Below are positions 22,653 to 30,500 of a stretch of DNA of 40,687 bases, piece after piece. The DNA comes from a virus, in the IMG/VR virus record IMGVR_UViG_3300033990_000154, positions 1 to 40,687 of that record; one strand, 5' to 3'. How positions within the stretch are numbered: position 1 is the stretch's first letter; each line of letters begins with the position of its first letter. The position numbers and the translations under genes were made by a program. The notes beneath the pieces were generated by a model. The model was given only the letters and a program-made list of their open reading frames with translations. It ran no database searches and was not told the origin of the DNA.

Positions 22653-23611
22653 GCAACCAGCGTGGTCGACTCGGCGAACTGATCCGCTCCCGCGCCGCCG
22701 CCGCCGCGGCTGTGGTGCGGCATGCGCTCCTCGAGGAACGCCTCGGGAATGGGGAGCACTTCGGCTTCCGGTATGAGCTCAGGTGCTTCAGCCCCGTGGA
22801 CCCACAGGCCGTTGTGCAGCTGCGCGCGGCCATCGCCGAGGAAATATCCCGGGCCCTCCGTCCGGACTGGACTCCCCACTGGCTCATCCGCCTGCAGCGG
22901 GAACTGGCTGGCCAGCCCTTTGAGCTGGCGTGGGACGGGGCGTTCCTCAATCTGGTGCCGACCGGCGGCGCCGATGACATTCTCACCAAGTACTTCGCCG
23001 GTAGCACCTACACGGCCGCCTGGTACATGGGCCTCGTCAACGGCAACGGCGTGGCGACCGTCTCCATCACAACCCAGCCCACAGGCACTCTTACCAACGG
23101 CACCTATACCGGAGTGGCGCTCGCGGACGACTCGAGCGCAGGGGTTGGCGCGGTCGCCACGGTGACCGTCTCTTCTGGCGCCGTCTCGGCCGTCACCATC
23201 ACTGCGCCAGGCGAAAATTACGCGATCGGAGACACGCTTTACATCCCCTCCGGATCAATCACCGGGGCGACCGCCAACGGGGTTGTGACCGTCGCCACGC
23301 TCCAGCCTCCAACCTTTGCCGCCGGGGACACGATGGCGAGTCACGCGGGGTGGACGGAGAACGCCAGTTATTCCAATGCCGCGCGTCCAACCCTCGCCTT
23401 CGGTACAGCGGCCAGCCGCAGCATTGCGCTGTCCTCGGCTGCCGCGTTCAACATCAACGGAACGGCCACCATCGCCGGCGGCTTCTTTACGACCGTCTCC
23501 ACCATCGGCGGAACGACCGGCATCCTGTACTCGGCCGGCGCGTTCACCGGCGGGAACAAGGCGGTTGCCTCTGGGGATACTCTTTCGGTCAGTGCCACCC
23601 AGTCCGTTTGA
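22649..23611 (+). CDS. Tail-fibre-associated structural protein with inserted beta module
   Basis: A 320-residue product from GTG 22649. The stretch FLNLVPTGGADDILTKYFAG..YTAAWYMGLVNG and later TMASHAGWTENASYSNAARPTLAFG is a familiar phage virion domain. About 85 residues (VATVSITTQPTGTLTNGTYT...AITAPGENYAIGDTLY) interrupt it, an inserted beta module seen in other tail proteins. Confidence 0.6.
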   Translation: MSNQRGRLGELIRSRAAAAAAVVRHALLEERLGNGEHFGFRYELRCFSPVDPQAVVQLRAAIAEEISRALRPDWTPHWLIRLQRELAGQPFELAWDGAFLNLVPTGGADDILTKYFAGSTYTAAWYMGLVNGNGVATVSITTQPTGTLTNGTYTGVALADDSSAGVGAVATVTVSSGAVSAVTITAPGENYAIGDTLYIPSGSITGATANGVVTVATLQPPTFAAGDTMASHAGWTENASYSNAARPTLAFGTAASRSIALSSAAAFNINGTATIAGGFFTTVSTIGGTTGILYSAGAFTGGNKAVASGDTLSVSATQSV

Positions 23612-23614
23612 GCC

Positions 23615-24127
23615 GTGAGTTCCAACCCTCCCCAGATCGTCTTCCGGACGAAGTTCGCCGCGGCGGCTCCAACGTACGAGCTCGACGTCGGCGTTGCGTC
23701 CGTCCAGGTCTGGGAGGCCAACTCGAGCGTTCAGGCGTCGGAACTGCGCCGACCGTCCACGCCGACTGAGTCCGCCGACGGCCTCGATCACAGCACCGGC
23801 TTCGTCTACCAGAACGGCGCCACGGCGGGGCAGACGGGGCAGACCGAACCGGGGTGGGTGACCACTGGCACCGTCGCCGATGGCTCCTGCACCTGGACGC
23901 CCGTAGCGCCGCCTGCCAGCACGCAGACCAAGGTGCAGTCCGCGACTGCGACCCTGGTGGACCCGCCCGACAGCGCGCTCGTAATCGGCCAGGTGACAAC
24001 CGGCGAACTCACCGTGAATGTGCCGGTGAGCGCCGGCACCTCCGGGGAGACCTACACCGTCCAGATCGCCGTCACCATGACGGACGGCGAGGTGCTCGTG
24101 ATTCAACTGGTGGTGACCGTCGAATGA
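23615..24127 (+). CDS. Hypothetical virion protein
   Basis: A 170-residue beta-rich protein from GTG 23615, with an ending (GELTVNVPVSAGTSGETYTV) typical of phage capsid- or tail-associated Ig-like folds. It overlaps the next gene by ATGA. Confidence 0.5.
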   Translation: MSSNPPQIVFRTKFAAAAPTYELDVGVASVQVWEANSSVQASELRRPSTPTESADGLDHSTGFVYQNGATAGQTGQTEPGWVTTGTVADGSCTWTPVAPPASTQTKVQSATATLVDPPDSALVIGQVTTGELTVNVPVSAGTSGETYTVQIAVTMTDGEVLVIQLVVTVE

Positions 24128-24351
24128 CGCGGCCTCTTGACCTCAAGGAACGGTTCATCCCGCCGACGTCCGTGGGGCGCTTCGCCTACACCGCGCCGGA
24201 CGGCACCTACTTGGCGTCTATCGCCTTCGATGCGGCCAGCCCCGAGGTGCTCGTGGCAGCGGCGGAGAAGTTTTTGGCGTTCGCTATCGCCAAGAGCGGC
24301 GGCATCCAGCGACCCAATCTGGCCGAGGTATCGGCGGTGCGGCGAGGCTAG
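24124..24351 (+). CDS. Small hypothetical protein
   Basis: A 75-residue product (MTRPLDLKERFIPPTSVGRF) that starts in the previous stop. No family recognised. Confidence 0.45.
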   Translation: MTRPLDLKERFIPPTSVGRFAYTAPDGTYLASIAFDAASPEVLVAAAEKFLAFAIAKSGGIQRPNLAEVSAVRRG

Positions 24352-24353
24352 GC

Positions 24354-24680
24354 GTGCCGCGCGCCAATCGGTACTACGAGTCCGAGCATTGGCGGCAGCT
24401 GCGGCGGGCCTGCATCGCCCGCGCCGGCGGCCGGTGCGCCGTTCCTGGGTGTCAGGTGCCCGGCAAGGTGGTGGATCACATTGTGACCAGACCCCCGGTG
24501 CCATACCCGACGGAGCTGGATCGTCTCGACAACGTGCGCCTCCTCTGCCTGCCACACGACAGCCAGATCAAGGAGAAGCGGCGAGGCAATCCGGACAGCC
24601 GGCGTGGCGGCCACCTCCTTGCCAAAGGATGCGGCCCCGACGGATGGCCAAGAGGCATCAGGCCGGAACAAAACACCTGA
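24354..24680 (+). CDS. HNH endonuclease
   Basis: A 108-residue protein. YYESEHWRQLRRACIARAGGRC, CQVPGKVVDHIVTR and LDNVRLLCLPHDSQI are the classic HNH layout with zinc Cys pairs, DH and the final H. Such genes often sit near the terminase and aid packaging cleavage; here the terminase is 5.4 kb further on. The stop codon lies in a large stem-loop. Confidence 0.85.
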   Translation: MPRANRYYESEHWRQLRRACIARAGGRCAVPGCQVPGKVVDHIVTRPPVPYPTELDRLDNVRLLCLPHDSQIKEKRRGNPDSRRGGHLLAKGCGPDGWPRGIRPEQNT

Positions 24681-25211
24681 CGCCGTGCCGTGGCGGCAGG
24701 CGCCAGGTGTTACAACCGGAACGGCACGGATGCCGCCATAGGCGTTGCAACCGCGCCACCGAGTTAGGCGGGCGGCTGCGGTGTTAGAACCACCGCCCAG
24801 GCGTGAGGTACGGTTCCGGGCGCCCCTCTGGGCGAGCGGCTAGGATCGCGCCTGCCAGCACCCGCTCCTTTTGGCCTCGGCGGCAGGGTCGCTGCTCTGG
24901 CGCGGTTCTGGGCCGTCGATGTTAGGTAGAGCCCTGCCACGGGTAGGCGGACGGCTATAAACGGCTGTGGCGCCGGCGGCACCCACCCGCAGGCTGACCC
25001 TCACCCGCCCGCGGCTCCTCGCCCAGGCGAAGGCTGGCCCAGCCAGGGCGGCGCCCTGCCTGGAGGATGGGGGGTTTCCGTGCGGGCCTCGATTCCGTGG
25101 CCCAAGCGCGTGGTGCAACCACGCGCAGCGTCGCGAAATTGGCGATTTTTTCCCGGGGCCCCAATCCGCCCCGACTTATGCGGCTGCCCGGCAGCTGCCG
25201 CAGGTGTTCCA
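24681..25211. other. 530-bp gap rich in stem-loops
   Basis: No believable gene is seen on either strand. Strong hairpins: 24673-24710 (ACACCTG/CAGGTGT with inner CGCC/GGCG and TGCCG/CGGCA); 25039-25063 (CAGGGC-GGC-GCCCTG extended by CCAG/CTGG); and a perfect 9-bp stem GCGCGTGGT-GCA-ACCACGCGC at 25106-25126, with a T6 run at 25145. The last may end transcription. A non-coding RNA or DNA-processing site is possible. Confidence 0.5.
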
Positions 25212-25820
25212 GTGACCCGAAAGAGTAGACAGCGCGCCCCTTCTGAGAGCGCTGAGCGGCGACCGCCGCTGGCTATCCAGATGCGCCCCGTGGAGGCGCT
25301 GATCCCCTATGCGCGCAACGCCCGCACCCATTCGGACGCTCAAATCGCGCAGCTCGCGGCGAGCCTGCGGGAGTTCGGCTGGACGAACCCGATCCTGGTG
25401 GACGGGGAGAGCGGCGTCATCGCCGGTCACGGGCGCCTCCTGGCGGCCCGCAAGTTGGGGATGAAAGAGGTGCCGGTCATCGAACTGGGGCACCTCACGC
25501 CGACCCAGAAGAAGGCGTACATCATCGCCGACAACAAGATGGCCCTGAACGCCGGCTGGGACTTCGAGCTGCTGCGCGAGGACCTGAATGAACTCGACGC
25601 GGAGAATTTCGACCTCGAGCTGACCGGCTTCGACGCCAAGGAACTCGAGGACGTCATGACCTGGGCCCCGGACGAGAAGGGGAAGGGCAAAGGCGAGGGG
25701 GAGAGCGGCCCGCAGGAGCAGTGGCACGTCCTGATCGAATGCGCCAACGAAGCGCAGCAGGCTGAGCTGCTCGAGCGCCTCACCGAGGAAGGACTGAAGT
25801 GCAAGGCGCTGGTCGCATGA
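25212..25820 (+). CDS. ParB-like nuclease-domain protein
   Basis: A 202-residue product from GTG 25212. Residues about 20-110 are a ParB/Srx N-terminal domain: LIPYARNARTHSDAQIAQLAASLREFGWTNPI then GVIAGHGRLLAARKLGMKEVPVI. In phages this is often fused to a DNA methylase; here the methylase is absent and an acidic C-terminal domain follows. It overlaps the ABC/GNAT gene by ATGA, so the two probably act together. Confidence 0.85.
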   Translation: MTRKSRQRAPSESAERRPPLAIQMRPVEALIPYARNARTHSDAQIAQLAASLREFGWTNPILVDGESGVIAGHGRLLAARKLGMKEVPVIELGHLTPTQKKAYIIADNKMALNAGWDFELLREDLNELDAENFDLELTGFDAKELEDVMTWAPDEKGKGKGEGESGPQEQWHVLIECANEAQQAELLERLTEEGLKCKALVA

Positions 25821-26935
25821 GGGCGCACGTCGTTCGCGAGGTGAACGTCAGGCAAACCGCCCGGGTCATGCAACTCTCCGGGATGTTCGACGTTCCGGTG
25901 ACCAAGAAGGCGCGCCTGGAATGGAACGTCGACATGCCGCTGGACGAAAAGCCCTGGTCCGTGGGACTCATCGTCGGGCCGTCGGGTTGCGGTAAGTCGA
26001 CGATTGCGCGCGAACTGTTCCCGGACGCCTACCTCAAGGGATTCGACTGGCCGGAAGATCGCTCGGTGCTCGATGCCTTCCCGGCAGGCATGAGCATGAA
26101 GGACATCACGCTCCTGCTGTCCTCGGTCGGGTTCAGTTCCCCGCCGTCGTGGCTTCGCCCTTACGGCGTCCTATCGAACGGCGAGCAGTTCCGCACCATG
26201 ATCGCCCGGGCGCTCTGCGAGTTCCCGGAACTGTGCGTCGTCGACGAGTTCACCTCGGTGGTCGATCGCACCGTGGCGCAGATCGGCTCCTCGGCGATCG
26301 CCAAAACGGTCCGCCGGCGAGGCGGCAAATTCATCGCGGTAACCTGCCATTACGACGTCGAGGCGTGGCTGGATCCTGATTGGATCTACGAGCCGGCGAC
26401 GGGCAAGTTCCACTGGAGGTCCCTTCAAGGTCGTCCAGCGATTGCGCTCACGATCTACCGAGTGCACCACAGCGAGTGGCGCCTCTTTGCTCCGTATCAC
26501 TATCTGACCGCGGCACTGAATCCGGCCGCCAAGTGCTACGTAGCTGAATACGGCGGGCGCCCCGTGGCGTTTCACTCCTACTTGCCGTTCTTCGGTCGGT
26601 TGAAGGACAAGCGCAAGGCAGTCCGTGGGCACCGCAGCGTTACCCTGCCCGACTTTCAGGGCGTCGGGATCGCCGGCGCCATGATCACACACCTGGCGGC
26701 GGCGTACGCTGGCGCTGGTTATCGAGTGTTCCGCAACACAGGCCATCCGGCAGAGATAGCCTCCGCTCGCCGCTCGGAATCTTGGCGAATGATCCGCCCG
26801 CCATCCCGCACTGGCCGCGATACCCGCCGAACCGTGAAGCATGCCACGACGCGCCTCACGGCCAGCTTCGAATTCTGCGGACAGCCGCTGCCGGAGCGCG
26901 AAGCGCTGCGCCAGATTAACCAGGTGCGGCATTGA
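25817..26935 (+). CDS. ABC-type ATPase fused to GNAT (possibly Mom-like) domain
   Basis: A 372-residue protein. ATPase part: Walker A GPSGCGKST (54-62), signature LSNGEQ (119-124), Walker B LCVVDE (139-144), switch His 178; no membrane segments. C-terminal part (about 205-345) is a GNAT fold with FAPYHYLTAALNP and VTLPDFQGVGIAGAM. A His-Tyr pair and an Asp in this setting recall phage Mu Mom, which modifies adenines in phage DNA, so a ParB-ABC-Mom-like DNA modification role is proposed as inference. It could instead be an ordinary acetyltransferase. Confidence 0.7.
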   Translation: MRAHVVREVNVRQTARVMQLSGMFDVPVTKKARLEWNVDMPLDEKPWSVGLIVGPSGCGKSTIARELFPDAYLKGFDWPEDRSVLDAFPAGMSMKDITLLLSSVGFSSPPSWLRPYGVLSNGEQFRTMIARALCEFPELCVVDEFTSVVDRTVAQIGSSAIAKTVRRRGGKFIAVTCHYDVEAWLDPDWIYEPATGKFHWRSLQGRPAIALTIYRVHHSEWRLFAPYHYLTAALNPAAKCYVAEYGGRPVAFHSYLPFFGRLKDKRKAVRGHRSVTLPDFQGVGIAGAMITHLAAAYAGAGYRVFRNTGHPAEIASARRSESWRMIRPPSRTGRDTRRTVKHATTRLTASFEFCGQPLPEREALRQINQVRH

Positions 26936-27522
26936 GCTTCACGGCGCATCAGGCGTGCGAGTTCTATCGCATGGACAAGTGCGTCGACTACCAGCGCGCG
27001 GACGGCAACTGGCTGCTCCTGGGCGCCGGCACCGGGCTCATGATGTCCGTCATGGACATGGAGCCGCGCCATCGATATTGCATCGACACCGACATCCTGA
27101 CGCCCGAGGAGTGGGCCCGGATGCCGGACTGGCTGACCCTGATGGAGGGGTGCACCGATCGAATCAATGCCTGCGGCTGGTTCTCGCGGTACGAAAACGG
27201 GCTCCGAATGCTCGATGTGCTGCGCGGGCTGAAACGCCGGCCAACCGTGTACTTCGGCGCCTATGAGCGGCCGGACCTGCTGTCGCACTTCGACGTGGCG
27301 GCCGACGTTCAGGACTTCGTGATCCGCCTGCGCGGGCCCGACCCGCCTGGGCTGGAACTGTGGGCGCGTTCGCGGGGAGGCTCAAACCCGCCAGAGGCTG
27401 AGCTTCCCGGGCATCGAAATGGGTCTGGCAAGAGGCCGGACATCCTTGAGAAGCCAGTGCCAGCACCCCGGCGCCCCCCAGACGCCAAGTCCCGCAGGCG
27501 CAAGCTGGATGCAGTCCGCTAG
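26932..27522 (+). CDS. Hypothetical protein coupled to the ABC/GNAT gene
   Basis: A 196-residue reading from TTG 26932, overlapping the previous stop; ATG 26971 is an alternative start. HQACEFYRMDKCVDYQRADG and YFGAYERPDLLSHFDVAADV look protein-like; the last 60 residues are Pro/Arg-rich and overlap the convergent ASCH gene by 141 bases, so the true end is uncertain in importance. No family recognised. Confidence 0.5.
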   Translation: MSFTAHQACEFYRMDKCVDYQRADGNWLLLGAGTGLMMSVMDMEPRHRYCIDTDILTPEEWARMPDWLTLMEGCTDRINACGWFSRYENGLRMLDVLRGLKRRPTVYFGAYERPDLLSHFDVAADVQDFVIRLRGPDPPGLELWARSRGGSNPPEAELPGHRNGSGKRPDILEKPVPAPRRPPDAKSRRRKLDAVR

Positions 27523-27765
27523 TGTGACTTCAGCGACCAGCGCACCGCGCGGGAACGCCTCCTCGTCCGGGTACTCGGCTCCCACCGCAGCGAGACGGCG
27601 CGCGAGCGACTCGCGATCTCCAGGAGTGACACGCGCGCAGCCTGCGTGGATGTAGAGCGGCCCACGGTGCTTGGTGTACCAGGTGCGGTTCTCGATCCGC
27701 TTGCCAGCGTTCAGGACGGCCCAGGCCCAGATCGGCTTGAGCGTGAGTGCGTGAGTTGGGGTCAT
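27382..27765 (-). CDS. ASCH-domain protein
   Basis: A 127-residue protein. ALTLKPIWAWAVLNAGKRIENRTW, GPLYIHAG and the ending MPGKLSLWRV are the ASCH landmarks (KRIENR loop, IHA strand). ASCH domains belong to the PUA-like superfamily and bind RNA or modified nucleotides. It is the last gene of the minus-strand block. Confidence 0.85.
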   Translation of the reverse strand: MTPTHALTLKPIWAWAVLNAGKRIENRTWYTKHRGPLYIHAGCARVTPGDRESLARRLAAVGAEYPDEEAFPRGALVAEVTLADCIQLAPAGLGVWGAPGCWHWLLKDVRPLARPISMPGKLSLWRV

Positions 27766-27917
27766 CGCGTGGCCCTCTCAACGCGTGCGGTGCAGTCTGC
27801 CAGAGCGCGTCCGTACGCGGCGACGGCGTCTGCCAATACCTCCTGCCGCTTGGCGCCGGTCTCGTAGCCGTCGAGGCGCTTCAGGTCGGCTTCGCGGCGC
27901 AGGTAATCTTTGCTCAT
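27762..27917 (-). CDS. 51-residue hypothetical protein
   Basis: Starts MSKDYLRREADLKRLDGYET and is helical. It overlaps both neighbours by four bases (ATGA), the support for calling so short a gene. Confidence 0.55.
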   Translation of the reverse strand: MSKDYLRREADLKRLDGYETGAKRQEVLADAVAAYGRALADCTARVERATR

Positions 27918-28372
27918 GCTGCGATCTCTTGCGGTGAGGCGTAAAACGAAAGTATGACCGGGACGCGCCGCGGTGAACGCGCGCGCATCACTGAGACGGG
28001 CTCCGGCATCTCGACGTGCTCGACGTCGAAGTCATCGAGGCTGACGAATCGCACGGCACCGGGAAAGCGGGCGCGGATCAGACCGGACCCGCGTCCGTTC
28101 CATGCGGTGATCGAGGTGAGGCCCTTGCCGATCGCCCAGTCCAGGTACGCGCTTTGGATCTGCTCGGCCGTACGATCGGGCGGGAGGCGGCGCGGCGGCC
28201 TGTAGTGCGGCTCCAGCGATCTGTCCGGGTCGGCGATGCGCCACCCGCGACCGTTGGCAATGCGTCGCGCCTCGTCTCGATCTGCGACCTGGGCGGCGTG
28301 CGGCTCGTACCGCTGAGCCTCGTCGTTCCAGATCTGAAGCTGTCGGGCGGTGTTGCGGCTGGTTGCTTTCAT
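27914..28372 (-). CDS. Hypothetical protein
   Basis: A 152-residue basic protein (MKATSRNTARQLQIWNDEAQ). DRDEARRIANGRGWRIADPD and YLDWAIGKGLTSITAWNGRG are distinctive but not recognised. Overlaps at both ends. Confidence 0.55.
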   Translation of the reverse strand: MKATSRNTARQLQIWNDEAQRYEPHAAQVADRDEARRIANGRGWRIADPDRSLEPHYRPPRRLPPDRTAEQIQSAYLDWAIGKGLTSITAWNGRGSGLIRARFPGAVRFVSLDDFDVEHVEMPEPVSVMRARSPRRVPVILSFYASPQEIAA

Positions 28373-28779
28373 GCGGCGTTCTCCTGGAGAGCGTTGAAGA
28401 AGGCGGGCGCGCCGCCCGTGGGGCCGGGCTTCGTCGGTCGGCGCGGCACTTTCGTGCCGCCGTCACTCGGGCGCTCCTCGCCAGGCTCGCTGGGCCCGTA
28501 CGGCTTGCCCAGCGCGATCGCTGCGCACAATCCACGCAGCTGCTCTTGGTGCGGGCCCGTGTAATGCTGCGCAATCGCGGCCATGCAGTCCTCCGACCAC
28601 GCTGGCAGTGCAAACTGGGCGCCGCTCCCGAACGTCGCCGCATAGGCGGCGTGGCGCTTGCGGTCGTTGTCCGCGATGCGTAGCCGGTCGTCCATCAGGC
28701 TGCGCGCGCTGACTGTGAGCAGGTGGACTTGGGGAGGCATCGCCTCCCCAAACACCACGAAACAATTGGCGAGCTTCAT
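28369..28779 (-). CDS. Hypothetical protein
   Basis: A 136-residue product from ATG 28779 (MKLANCFVVFGEAMPPQVHL). The first 90 residues look folded; the end is Pro/Gly-rich. It lies 13 bases after the DUF932 stop in the same block. Confidence 0.55.
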   Translation of the reverse strand: MKLANCFVVFGEAMPPQVHLLTVSARSLMDDRLRIADNDRKRHAAYAATFGSGAQFALPAWSEDCMAAIAQHYTGPHQEQLRGLCAAIALGKPYGPSEPGEERPSDGGTKVPRRPTKPGPTGGAPAFFNALQENAA

Positions 28780-28792
28780 GGTTGCGGTCCTC

Positions 28793-29854
28793 TCAGGCTG
28801 CGACTTTGTGGGCGATGCCGGCGCTGGCGAGCGCCAGTTCGAGCGCCTGGCGCTTGTGACGGGCGCCGTTGCCGAACTGAGCGGATGCGAAGCGGGCGGC
28901 GCCGAGGCCCTCGCCGGCGTCACGCACGGCTTTGTGGTGATCGTAAAAGTGGGTGACGGCGTTCAGAGCGCCCCACCAGGTTCCGTGCGCTGTCGGGAGA
29001 TTCGCGCCGGGCCCGCTCTTGTAGGCGTCGGCAAGGGCTTCGAGTTCGCTGCGAGACTGAGCGGACAGGGCTGGCTTCCCGTTGCCGTCGACGCGGTTGA
29101 CGTCGGCTGGATCGACGCCCGCGACTTCGCAGAAGTACTGGGCGATCTGTCTCTGAGTCGCGCGCAAGCCCGCAAGGGTATTGAACACCTCGGCGCGCAC
29201 GGCGAGTTCCCGGCCGGCGAGCCCTAGGGCAGTCGTCAGCGCTCGGCCGTCGAACTTCGACAGGTGCAGGATGCGGTGGAGGTTCTTTCCCTGCTGCGCG
29301 AGATTCGCCGACAGCGTGTTCCAGCACACTGTACGGAATGACGAGAGATAGCCGAAGTTTGCAAGCGACCCATCGTACCCGCCGCCGATGCAGATGAAAG
29401 AGACTGAGCGGTCCGCGCTGTCTCGATCGCCGACCACCAGGTCGTGGTCCGGACTGAGTTTCGCATTGACGAAGACGATGGCGCCGCCCTTCAGGACGCC
29501 CGCCGCGTCGATCTTGAGGTCGTTCTTTGCGAGCGCATCGCGGTACGCCTCGAAATACTCGGCCGGCTGGACGGGGTTGTAGAAGTTCTGGGAGAACACG
29601 CCGAGGGCTGCGTTCGTGTCATCGCGCACCAGCGCGGAGCGGTTGGGGACGTCGTACTCATTGCCGTCGGCGCCGGTGAAGCGGATCTGGCGCATGGAGA
29701 CGCGATACGCGGCTCCTACCAGTTCGGCGATTTTCTGCGGATCGCGCGCGATGTCCGCGGGGATCGGGACGCCGAGCTTGTGCCACGCTTCGCCCTCTGT
29801 GGGGTCGTACGCGAACGCTGGGCGTCCGGTCGTGAAGTCGATCATATGTGCCAT
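28793..29854 (-). CDS. DUF932 phage/plasmid-like protein
   Basis: A 353-residue protein from ATG 29854 (MAHMIDFTTGRPAFAYDPTE), with GAGG before it. The family pattern is clear: GEAWHKLG near the start, ALGVFSQNFYNPVQPAEYFE, GGAIVFVNAKLSPDHD, SFRTVCWNTLSANL and the long helical C-terminal half. DUF932 proteins occur on phages and plasmids and their function is unknown. Full length; first gene of the minus block. Confidence 0.9.
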   Translation of the reverse strand: MAHMIDFTTGRPAFAYDPTEGEAWHKLGVPIPADIARDPQKIAELVGAAYRVSMRQIRFTGADGNEYDVPNRSALVRDDTNAALGVFSQNFYNPVQPAEYFEAYRDALAKNDLKIDAAGVLKGGAIVFVNAKLSPDHDLVVGDRDSADRSVSFICIGGGYDGSLANFGYLSSFRTVCWNTLSANLAQQGKNLHRILHLSKFDGRALTTALGLAGRELAVRAEVFNTLAGLRATQRQIAQYFCEVAGVDPADVNRVDGNGKPALSAQSRSELEALADAYKSGPGANLPTAHGTWWGALNAVTHFYDHHKAVRDAGEGLGAARFASAQFGNGARHKRQALELALASAGIAHKVAA

Positions 29855-29897
29855 GTTGGTTGCCTCGTTCAGTGTGTAGCGAAATTCAACGATTTCT

Positions 29898-29925
29898 AGT
29901 GTATGGATCGTGGCGCCGGTTCCAA
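29898..29925 (-). promoter_or_regulatory. Candidate promoter for the DUF932 block
   Basis: Minus-strand -35 TTGGAA (29925-29920), 16 bp, -10 TACACT (29903-29898), start near 29891. The three palindromes would then lie about 61, 100 and 140 bp upstream. Confidence 0.4.
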
Positions 29926-29942
29926 GGACGATTCCTCCTCCC

Positions 29943-30039
29943 AATGCGGACCATCCGCATTTAGAGCGGGATTTATGCGTAGATGCGGACCATCCTCATT
30001 TGGCCGCTGCCCTTTAGACCAAATGCGGATCATCCGCAT
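29943..30039. promoter_or_regulatory. Three phased palindromic sites (ATGCGGA-nCA-TCCGCAT)
   Basis: Sites at 29943-29961 (AATGCGGA-CCA-TCCGCATT), 29983-29999 (ATGCGGA-CCA-TCCTCAT) and 30023-30039 (ATGCGGA-TCA-TCCGCAT). Centres are 39 and 40 bp apart. They lie between divergent DUF932 and TerS genes, so they are either operators or terminase recognition (pac/cos-type) sites. Confidence 0.7.
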
Positions 30040-30047
30040 CTAGGACC

Positions 30048-30500
30048 ATGCGCGGCAGAAAGCCAAAGCCCACATACCTAAAGCTAATTTCGGGGAATCC
30101 GGGTCGCAGACCGCTGAACGAGAACGAGCCCGCGCCGCGGCTCGCGCTGCCGTCTGTGCCGCCGCATCTCTCGGATGAGGCGAAGGTTGAGTGGGGGCGC
30201 GTCGCCAACGAGATGTACGATCTGGGTATGCTCACGCACCTGGATCGCGCGGTGTTAGCATCCTACTGTCAGTACTACGCCACTTGGTGCAAGTTCACCG
30301 AGTTGGCAGACCGGCATCCCCTGATGAAGGGATCAAAGGGGCAGCCGGTTGTGTCCTCCTACATGAAACTCGCCAACCAGGCGTATCAAAACATGCTGAA
30401 GGCGGCCGTGGAGCTGGGGATTACGCCGTCCGCACGGAGTCGAGTGAGTGCCGTCCCGCCGAAAGACAACGCAGACCCGGCGAGGAAGTACCTCGAGTAA
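30048..30500 (+). CDS. Terminase small subunit, P27 family
   Basis: A 150-residue protein, MRGRKPKPTYLKLISGNPGR, then PSVPPHLSDEAKVEWGRVANEMYDLGMLTHLDRAVL, the typical P27 pattern. It recognises phage DNA for packaging and feeds it to the large subunit. It ends inside the large-subunit gene. Confidence 0.92.
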   Translation: MRGRKPKPTYLKLISGNPGRRPLNENEPAPRLALPSVPPHLSDEAKVEWGRVANEMYDLGMLTHLDRAVLASYCQYYATWCKFTELADRHPLMKGSKGQPVVSSYMKLANQAYQNMLKAAVELGITPSARSRVSAVPPKDNADPARKYLE

